The position numbers and the translations under genes were made by a program. The notes under the pieces were generated by a model. It was not told the DNA's origin, made no database searches, and saw only the letters and a list, made by a program, of their open reading frames with translations. Below are positions 10,330-18,386 of a stretch of DNA of 27,949 nucleotides, piece after piece. Source of the stretch: Schoenoplectus triqueter (lineage: Eukaryota > Streptophyta > Magnoliopsida > Poales > Cyperaceae); NCBI GenBank assembly GCA_964058805.1, contig CAXKVV010001479.1:1-27949 (forward strand), read 5' to 3'. Numbering within the stretch: the first letter of the stretch is position 1; each line of letters begins with the position of its first letter.

Positions 10330-10721
10330 CAGGGGTGAATCTAGTAACAGCTAGGGTGTCAACTGACCCCTATGAATTTAATCCTCTCTGGATTTAATTT
10401 TTTGACCCCCTAAATTGTCTGATTACTTTTGATTGAGAAAAAAATTAATATTACGGATAATGAAGTAATTATGCAAATATTCTAAAATTTTAAGTCCCAT
10501 AGAGGAAATTTTTTATAATTGACATGATTATCTATTATTTTGTGTTTTATTTTTAATATATAAAAATTATTATTTTAATATTTTTTTATTAGATAAGAAT
10601 ATATGTTGAATTATTATTATTATTATTATTTAGTACCCGATTAGTTAATGAATTTAAATCCGATAAGTTATTACAATTCGATAACTGACCCTCCCTGATC
10701 GAAATCCTGCATCCGCCCCTG
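10330..10721. mobile_element. hAT MITE, copy B
   Basis: The left end is CAGGGGTGAATCTAG. The right end, read inward, is CAGGGGCGGATGCAGGATT. The inside matches copy A (7764-8193) in the same orientation, with shared landmarks CTAAATTGTCTGATTA, CCGATTAGTTAATG and ATCCGATAA. The flanks (GATTTCCT and AATTTAAA) do not form a convincing duplication, so this is probably an older copy. Confidence 0.75.
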
Positions 10722-12259
10722 AATTTAAAGGATAAAAAAAATTCTTTAATGTTGCTTTCAAGTTCTGGACTGATAACTTAAAACCCAACTCTGCCCTGAA
10801 ATAGATGTTCACAGAAATAATAATATCTTTTTTTTTTCCTACTCTTACAATTTTTCTTATATTTGTATAACCAACACTAATTCTTCCCGCGATTGTTCTT
10901 ATGACACTACTGAATAATAGTTTTTATACATTCCCAACATCATACCATAAATTGATTTGTGAAGTCTCATGCCCATATGATCCCATTCCATTTGAGTTGA
11001 AATGCAACTGAATATGGCCTTAAATCAGGAGAGTGCTGTATCCTTGTCATTATTTTTTTTAACATATTTCATTATAATCCCCGGCTTTCTCTTCCACGAT
11101 TAGATGGTGCCATGGTGGAGAGACCACAGAATCACACCAACCCCGTTGGGCGTTGCGTTTGCAACTATGTGTTGTTTTGCTTGCTTTCTTTTGTGTCAGA
11201 GTCGCAGACTTTAATTAAAACCTTGTATGAAACTTGAGGAAAAGAAAGATACAAAATGTCGAGGAAAAGCATACAAGTAATTTAAGTAAACTGCTTGGTA
11301 TACATTATCATGTATTTAGTTATATTAATTATAATTATTATATTGCATATAATAATTATATTAAGTTTTTAATTAATTTTTTATTAAATATATTTAAAAT
11401 TTTATACTTCTAATTACTTATTCGAGAACTATATTATCGAGACGAAACTCGAATTACAACTTTACTATTTATAATTTTAAAAAGTCAATATGAATGAACA
11501 TTAATGGATATGCATATGTATTTATAAAAATATATTTGATAAGCTATTGAATTTATATATAGATCTACGATTTTTTTTTTAAATTCGCGTATGAATTCTG
11601 TATGTTTTGTATCCGAACTCATCAAAAATCTGATATGAAATAATTTATTTACAGGCTTTTAATAACAGAATTTATAATCACAATTAATCTGGTTGGATTA
11701 GCTTTAATGATAATCACCACTTTCTGCTTTGTCTATTTTTATAACAGAGAATTTTTATATAGTTTTATCATAATAATTAGATTGTATTGATTTTTACAAA
11801 ACTCATTTTCGCGCATGCAAGTTAACTAGTTAAAATTCATATCGTAATTTACTATTTAATTATATTTTATTTATTTATGTTAAATATGCATTTGATTATT
11901 TAAAATTTTTAATATACTATCGGAAATATGACCCAAATATGATCTAACTTGTGCTACATAAATAAATATAGTTTCGTGTCTTTTGTTTTTAAATTTTAAT
12001 TAAATATAAATTCGTACATGATTTTTATAAACATTTTATGAATTGTGCACGATCCGATCGGGACCTAATCCATCCAGAATCCTACATAGTACATGTTCAC
12101 TTCGCAAAGGAACATAAACTACTGGGGAAAGCTGCCTGCACGCGATCGGTGGCCCAAATAATTAGTCTCTTTTATAGTTTAATAGATTTATAGATAACTG
12201 CAGCAGATCAGATGATTAAAGAGAACAAATAAGGCAACATAAAAAAGGAGTGGCATCCA
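10722..12259. other. Intergenic, no gene seen
   Basis: AT-rich, with stop codons in all frames. The less AT-rich patch at about 11080-11200 has no open frame or RNA fold that I can recognise. Confidence 0.6.
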
Positions 12260-12625
12260 TTGACAATGGGTTATTTTGATAACCTTGATAATAAATTTTT
12301 AAATAAATATTAAAAAATCTTAAAAATAGAAAAATATTTATAGATGTGTTCTTCTACCTTTAGATTGATGATCATTCAAATTTCATGTAATTTTATTATC
12401 GTTTGATAGTCCATCAAAGGCCATCAAATTTTCATGCAATTTACAATGGTTCCAATTTAACGGTCTTTGATGGACTATCAAATGATAATGAAATTGTATG
12501 AAATTTGAATGACCATCAATCTAAATGTAGAAGAATACATCTATAATTTGTTTTTTCATTTTAAAGTTTTTTTTGTATTTATTTAGAGGTCCATTGTCAA
12601 GGTTGTCAAAATAAACCATTGTCAA
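12260..12625. mobile_element. Long-armed foldback MITE
   Basis: The ends are TTGACAATGGGTTATTTTGA and, read inward from the right, TTGACAATGGTTTATTTTGA. Pairing continues across most of the element: TAGATGTGTTCTTCTAC pairs with TAGATGTATTCTTCTAC, and TTTGATAGTCCATCAAAG occurs on both arms. The arms are about 170 bp with a short loop near 12440. Long arms suggest a Mutator-like or foldback MITE, but no 9-bp target duplication was seen. Confidence 0.8.
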
Positions 12626-14205
12626 CCGATCCCTTCACTATAAAAAAATAAAAGAGGGACACGCTTAAATTTTTAAATAAATGACTTAATTATTATTAGT
12701 TCTTAAATAAGTACGACTTGCGAAGCATGAGTACGTTTATATATGATAGAGTTCTGTACATATTCTTATATCAGATCTCATCTATATTTTATGAGATTTT
12801 ATGAAATTTAATATATCTTACTAATGAACTGGATTATAATCTTATTAATAATACAAATTGAAAGAAAATTTATGTATATATATCTCCTATATATCTTATA
12901 AGATTGATAAAAAAATTATTTCCAAATATTTTTAGTTGTTAAATTTTCTTTGAATCCGTGACTGCTCTATATCAGTTCTAGGAATTACTTTTTGCATGAA
13001 TTTTTGAGAGGTAAAATTACGTATTTCTTCCTCCAAATTTTACAATATCATATTAACCCTTCAAAATATAAAATTTCTTACAAATTCCCAATGTAATTTT
13101 AAGATTCATTAAATATACTTAAACAATACTATAATACAATTTATTCATGATTGCACTTCCAAAACTCAAAAACTATAATATATAGAATTAATAAATTATT
13201 ATAATTATTTCTCTTCAGCCTAATAAATAACTAAATTGAGCATGTTATTTAGGAATCAACGGTCCTGCACGATTCAGGTGATTTAAAAGAATAAATAAAT
13301 AAATAAATAGAACATTAGAACATAGGCCGCTACTAAAGGCTCAGTCCCCCCCCCCCCCCCACCCCCCACACACACACACAATTTTTTTGAACGGAAAATA
13401 GAGGTCATGCCTGATAAGCATGGCTGATGCCCCTTTCTTCTTATTGTCGTACAAGTACAGGAAGCGAAGGACCAGAATTCAAAGGGACTTTCAAATGACA
13501 CCAAAAGGAAGACCCAAATAGGTTTAAAAAAAAAGAAATAAGATAATATAATTCAAAATGAACAAATTTACCACATAAAAACCTAAGTAACTTTTACAAT
13601 AAGTGGCCGAGCTTCATTCAATTGTTTTGGGTTGTGATCCCCTCTTAAATCTAAAACTTCGTTAAGAATTCATTAATAATTTATACAAATCACTATTCAT
13701 TATAAAAGTTGTCCCCCTCTTAATTGTAATTTATTGCAGTTGAAGCTCCTTTACTGTTTATAACAAACATAAAATTTACACATTTTGTTGAAATACCTTC
13801 CTAAAGCAATATGTGCACGCGGGGCTATATTGAGGGGTACCTTTTTGGAAAATTATTCTATTTAATTTATAAGTTTTCATGTTTGTTCGGACTCTTCGAT
13901 ACCGCATTTACATGTACATACTATCCACTTATCGATTACACATTATTTTATTATAGTTTTCTTGCATATTAAATACCAAAAATTCAAACATTTACTTAAG
14001 AGTTGAACGGATCAGCCGATTATATATGGATTCATATCTCTGCTTTCAAGTATAAATAAATGATCTGAATGACTCAACATAATCTTAATATGTAAATTTA
14101 GTGGTAGATTAAATTTTATATATTTTTAAAAATCTTTCACAATTATTTAGATAGTTGAAAAATTATTTTTTTAATCGATTAAATCAAGTATTTTTTTAAT
14201 TATCT
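12626..14205. other. Intergenic, unassigned
   Basis: No gene is supported. The minus-strand frame at 13283-13504 includes a glycine run that is only the poly-C tract read backwards. About 13400-13500 is less AT-rich than its surroundings, but I do not recognise any product in it. About 13600-13860 looks like old repeat DNA. Confidence 0.5.
13346..13380. repeat. Poly-C15, C6 and (CA)n tract
   Basis: Fifteen C, one A, six C, then a (CA)n run. The opposite strand is G-rich and could form a quadruplex. Exact length is prone to assembly error. Confidence 0.9.
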
Positions 14206-14275
14206 ACAACAACAACAACAACAACAATAAAATCTTTGATCTCAAATATATTGGACTAGGTTAAAAATAAAATCC
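14206..14275 (+). mobile_element. Possible degraded RTE LINE/SINE tail
   Basis: (CAA)n is followed by AAATCTTTGATCTCAAA and a TTGGACTAGGTTA phrase. This recalls a common plant RTE-linked repeat in which (CAA)n is followed by GCCTTAATCCCAAACTA and a GGGTCGGCT phrase. Similarity is partial and judged from memory. Confidence 0.3.
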
Positions 14276-14329
14276 AATATGAAATCATAGAGATCAGATA
14301 TCTCAAATGTAAAATATCAATGATAGTAG

Positions 14330-14388
14330 TGTAATAATGATATTAATAATAATGGCGATGAGAATAATGATAGTTATGATGATGATAC

Positions 14389-14419
<31 letters not shown>

Positions 14420-14490
14420 GTGATAATAATAATACTTAATAATAATAAGGACATTCATAATAATAATAGTTCTAATAACAATAAGAACCT
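14330..14490. repeat. AAT/ATG trinucleotide-rich stretch
   Basis: Interrupted AAT repeats with a purer run near 14391-14420. It lies directly before the 170-bp tandem duplication. Confidence 0.85.
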
Positions 14491-14501
14491 ATACTATAAA
14501 T

Positions 14502-14841
14502 TATACTCATAAATTCTAAAATACTAAATTTTAAACTTCAAAAATTTAAAACTTAAAAATTTAAGAATATTAAGTCTATAACTTTACTATTAGACTCTAA
14601 TACTTAGATCATAATTATGATATATAGATCATCATCTTTCAGACACATCTATCGAAAGCAAACTCATTAGATATACTCATAAATTCTAAAATACTAAATT
14701 TTAAACTTCAAAAATTTAAAACTTAAAAATTTAAGAATATTAAGTCTATAACTTTACTATTAGACTCTAATACTTAGATCATAATTATGATATATAGATC
14801 ATCATCTTTCAGACACATCTATCGAAAGCAAACTCATTAGA
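14502..14841. repeat. Perfect 170-bp tandem duplication
   Basis: Positions 14502-14671 are repeated at 14672-14841 with no difference that I could find, each copy starting TATACTCATAAATTC and ending AACTCATTAGA. There is no coding content. Full identity in AT-rich non-coding DNA means the duplication is recent or is an assembly artefact. Confidence 0.95.
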
Positions 14842-15405
14842 TATGCTCCATTCCTTCAAAAAAAAATATTATCACCTATTTTCATGTTAGTCTCAGTCGA
14901 TTTCTGTCCTTCTTATGTTTTCAAAATAACTTAGAGTATCACTATGTATCGGTGTCCGAGGAGGATAAATATTTAGAAATATAAAATATATAAAATTTAA
15001 TCCACAACAAAATTTAATAGTTAATACGGAATCATGTTGAGCCGTTAAGATCGATTTTTTAGACTTTACAAACTGAAATATGAATCCAAATACAACGGTC
15101 GATCCGTAATATGCATGTTACTATTGCCCAAATCTTTACTTAATATCAACTAGCAGATTCTTATTTAATTAAGTCATGATGACTATTAATATAACAGAAC
15201 AGATAGATTCATTGAAAAACAATTAAATTTAGTGGCGATGGCTATGAAACTAATATAACAGGTCATTATGTTCATTGAAAAATAATCTAGCTGTTATGAA
15301 AAATATGATATTTAGGGTAAACTAGAGAATGAAATATAAACTACAAATAAGCAATCAAATAAGAAACTTGTGTAGAAATAATCACAGAAATATATATATA
15401 TATAT

Positions 15406-15788
15406 GGTGCTTCGCGAAGTAAAAAAAAATTTGTGCTTCGCGTCCGTATCTCGAATTTAAAAGTTCAAACAGCCGATCCAAACCATTGAGCGTCATCTTC
15501 ATATTGAAATATCCTTGGAGATCAAATTTTATATTTTTTTGAATTTTTTTGATATTTTTTAGATGGGTACAAAGTCGCTTGTTTTGGATGGTGCAGAAAT
15601 CTTTAGATTAACAAACTTTGTACCCATATAAAAAATATCAAAAAAAATCAAAAAAATATAAAATTTGATCTCCAAGGATATTTCAATATGAAGATGATGT
15701 TCAACGGTTTGGATTGGCCGTTTGATCTTTTAAATTCGAGATACGGACGCGAAGCACAAAAGATTTTTTGCTTCGCGAAGCACCATAG
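15406..15788. mobile_element. Foldback MITE, family A copy 1
   Basis: Two near-perfect inverted arms of about 185 bp meet near 15597. The tips are GTGCTTCGCGAAGT (15407-15420) and TTGCTTCGCGAAGCAC (15768-15783), each close to self-complementary. Both arms then carry GTCCGTATCTCGAATTTAAA, GATCCAAACC or its partner, and GGAGATCAAATTTTATAT. TA microsatellite flanks both ends. The overlapping frames on both strands at 15648-15873 are by-products of the palindrome. Confidence 0.88.
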
Positions 15789-15820
15789 CATTACTCTATA
15801 TATATATATATATATATATA

Positions 15821-16218
15821 GTAAAACTATTGTACTCCATGGATCACAAAGCCCTTTCATGCACCTAATTTAAAAAATTCATCAAATAATCTTTAAATTT
15901 TGTTTCATCATACTCATTAAATTTTTCATATAAAAATCTTATGGGATACAAAAATATATATTTTGAGTTTTCTAAATCACTATTTTTAATCAAAAATAAT
16001 ATACAAAATTTAAATATTTATTATTATTTTTAGAGCTGATTTTTCGAAATTAAAAATAGTAACTTAGAAAATTTGAAACATCCTAAATTTTTATAATCCA
16101 TAAGATTTCAATATGAAAAATTTAGTGAGCATGACAAATGAGAATTTGGAAATGATATGATGTGATTTTTGAGTTAGGAGTACGAAAGAGTTTTATGTTT
16201 ATAGGAGTACGCTAACTT

Positions 16219-16221
<3 letters not shown>
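15821..16221. mobile_element. Foldback MITE, family D
   Basis: The left end is GTAAAACTATTGTACTCC. The right end, read inward, is GTAAAGTTAGCGTACTCC. Both arms contain CACTAAATTTTTCATAT-like sequence (left form CATTAAATTTTTCATAT), AATCTTATGG and ATCACTATTTTTAAT or a close variant. The arms are about 190 bp with more divergence than family A. It is flanked by (TA)n on the left and (CT)n(TA)n on the right. Confidence 0.7.
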
Positions 16222-16256
<35 letters not shown>

Positions 16257-16267
16257 ATATATATATA
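16222..16267. repeat. (CT)n(TA)n microsatellite
   Basis: About 16 CT units followed by a short TA run, lying exactly between two foldback elements. Confidence 0.95.
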
Positions 16268-16528
16268 GTTGGGCTACAGTGTTATGCTTTTGATAATTTT
16301 TTAAGTTAATTTACTTGATTTAATTATTATGAGCCGTTCAAAAGAGGTGATATTCAAACTATCTTAAAAATAGTAAAAAAAATTCAAACAATATAAAATT
16401 TAGTCCTCAACTAGTTTTTTATATGTAAATTATTTTGAGTGGTTTGGATTGATCATTTATACTTTAAGAATAAAAAATGATCCATAGCACGAGAGCTATC
16501 CGCGTTATGCATAGCACCATAGCCCAAC
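16268..16528. mobile_element. Foldback MITE, family B copy 1
   Basis: The left tip is GTTGGGCTACAGTGTTATGC. The right tip, read inward, is GTTGGGCTATGGTGCTATGC. The right end has the hairpin GCGTTATGCATAGCAC (16502-16517). The left arm has lost the part just inside the tip, so it is shorter than copy 2. The TAAATTATTTTGAGTGGTTT phrase is shared with copy 2. Confidence 0.75.
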
Positions 16529-16538
16529 TATATATATA

Positions 16539-16933
16539 GAGTGAGGCTATAGTACTTCGCGAAGCACAAAATCTCTCGTACTTCGCATCTATATCTCAAA
16601 TTTAAAAGTTCAAATGATCGATCCAAATCATTAAACATCATCTTCATATTGAAATATCTTTGGAGATCAAATTTTATATATTTTTGAAATTATTTGCTAT
16701 TTTTTAGTTAGGTACAAAGTTTATTGATCTAATGATTTCTGCACCATCCAAAACTAGTGATTTTGTACCCATCTAAAAAATAGTAAAAAAATTCAAAATT
16801 TTTGAAAAATTGATCTCTAAAGATATTTCAATAAAAAGATCATGTTCAACTGTTTGGATCGGCCGTTTGGACTTTTAAATTTGAGATATAGACACGAAAC
16901 ACAGGAGGTTTTATGCTTCGCAAAGCACCATAG
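16539..16933. mobile_element. Foldback MITE, family A copy 2
   Basis: The tips GTACTTCGCGAAGCAC (16552-16567) and ATGCTTCGCAAAGCAC (16913-16928) match copy 1. Both arms share AAATTTAAAAGTTCAAATGA, CATCTTCATATTGAAATAT and the GGTACAAAG phrase of family A. TA repeat separates it from the element on the left, and (TC)n(TA)n lies on the right. Confidence 0.85.

Positions 16934-16979
<46 letters not shown>
16934..16979. repeat. (TC)n(TA)n microsatellite
   Basis: A TC run followed by a TA run, exactly filling the gap between two foldback elements. Confidence 0.95.
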
Positions 16980-17371
16980 GTTGAGCTATGGTGTTATGCA
17001 TAGCACGGATCGCTCCCGTACTATGGATCGTTCCATCATTCTCAAAGTCTAAATGATCGATCCGAACTGCTCAAAATGATTTACATATGAAAAACTAGTT
17101 CGGGACCAAATTTTATATTTTTTTATTTTTTTACTATTTTTTAAAATAGTTTAAAAATCACATCTTTTGAATGTCTCATAATAATTAAATCAAGTGATTT
17201 TTAAATTATCTTAAAAAATAGTAAAGAAATTTTGAAAAAAATATAAAATTTGATTCCGAATAAGTTTTTCATATGTAAATCATTTTGAGCGGTTCGGATC
17301 GATCATTTAAACTTTAAGAACGATCCATGGTACGGAAATAATCCATACTATACATAGCATCATACCCCAAC
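16980..17371. mobile_element. Foldback MITE, family B copy 2
   Basis: The left end is GTTGAGCTATGGTGTTATGC with the hairpin GTGTTATGCATAGCAC at 16991-17006. The right end, GCATCATACCCCAAC, is a mutated inverse. Paired inner segments include ATGATTTACATATGAAAAAC and its complement near 17265-17288, and GATCGATCCGAAC with GTTCGGATCGATC. The arms are about 190 bp. Confidence 0.82.
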
Positions 17372-17381
17372 TATATATATA

Positions 17382-17657
17382 GAGGTTGACTAAAATATAA
17401 CGTGTTGCACGGATGCACCCGTGCAACGCGTTAAAATCTCAAAATTTAAGTAATTTGGATCGTCCAATAGTGATGATTTTCTTCTTATTCAAAAAAATAG
17501 CAAAAAATTTTAAAAAATATATAATTTGATTTTCTACAAAAATTTGATATGAAGAATAAATTGAATGGGTTGGATCGGTCATTTTTAACTTAAATTTTGA
17601 GATTTTAACGTGTTGCACGGGTGTATCCGTACAACGCGTTGTATTTTAGTCAACCTC
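17382..17657. mobile_element. Foldback MITE, family C copy 2
   Basis: The ends GAGGTTGACTAAAAT and ATTTTAGTCAACCTC are exact inverse copies. Inside each end is a hairpin: AACGTGTTGCACGG pairs with CCGTGCAACGCGTT (17399-17432), with the mirrored version at 17607-17640. Both arms then show TTAAAATCTCAAAAT or its complement. It is related to 9061-9471. Confidence 0.88.
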
Positions 17658-17736
17658 TCTCTATATATATCAAAATATCAATCTCCATTTGATATCTCTT
17701 GCACAGCCCGCACCAAATTTAATTGGAAAGGAGAGA

Positions 17737-17832
17737 AAAATGAAAAGATCAAAAGTTGCATTTTGCGTAATCTTTGAAAGAAAAAATCAAAAATGAAAAG
17801 ATCAAAAGTTGCATTTTGCGTAATCTTTGAAA
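17737..17832. repeat. 43-bp direct repeat
   Basis: Positions 17737-17779 recur at 17790-17832, from AAAATGAAAAGATC to CGTAATCTTTGAAA. An A-rich 10-bp spacer separates the copies. Confidence 0.95.
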
Positions 17833-18386
17833 AAAAATGATTTTTTCAAGTGCATCAGTGCATGGATTGGTCTATTTCATTAACATTTATTATTATTTTC
17901 TTTTCATTCAAAATTTAAGGGTTTCTCTGAGAGAGTTTTTCTTATTAGATTTTTGAACATAAAATGCATTATACAAACCGGATTATATTAATATTAACCA
18001 TCCAAACAAAAGTTCGGTGTTGGAAAGCATTTCAGTATTTCAGAGTTTGGGCCGCTCTTACCATCGACAACATTGACATATTGAATAGCACTATTTCAAA
18101 CATGAACGTACAGTATTTAACAGCCATAAAGGCCACAAAACATCCAATGTCAACATTCTACCATCAGCAACCTTAGAAAAGCATGTCCAAATGTCCATAA
18201 TGGATTTCAAGTACATCTCCCTTTGTCCTATTTATCTCCCTCTTCTTTCTCTGTCAACTCGTAATGGATTTCAAGTACATCTCCCATTTCTCCTTCAAAC
18301 AATCAAACCCCTCCCCTCCTGGCTCCTACATAACACACTCACACTGACACAAAAACAAAGAGTTGGTGCACTGGTGTGTTTAATTG
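17833..18386 (+). promoter_or_regulatory. Upstream region of amine oxidase gene
   Basis: It holds the probable promoter and leader of the amine oxidase. A 24-bp sequence, TAATGGATTTCAAGTACATC plus TCCC, occurs at 18198-18221 and 18262-18285. CT-rich patches and a weak TATTTAT lie between the two copies. CT-rich patches near the start are usual for plant promoters. No start site can be fixed. The open frame at 17964-18176 has no recognisable content. Confidence 0.4.

Noticed and set aside
13283..13504. Minus-strand frame with a glycine run
   Set aside because: The run is the poly-C tract; no domain is recognised and no splice context supports it.
14350..14420. CRISPR-like or regulatory array in the AAT region
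   Set aside because: It is a simple trinucleotide repeat without distinct spacers, in a plant nuclear context.
15648..15873. Overlapping open frames on both strands
   Set aside because: They arise because the foldback arms read similarly on both strands; IYIYIY ends are the TA microsatellite.
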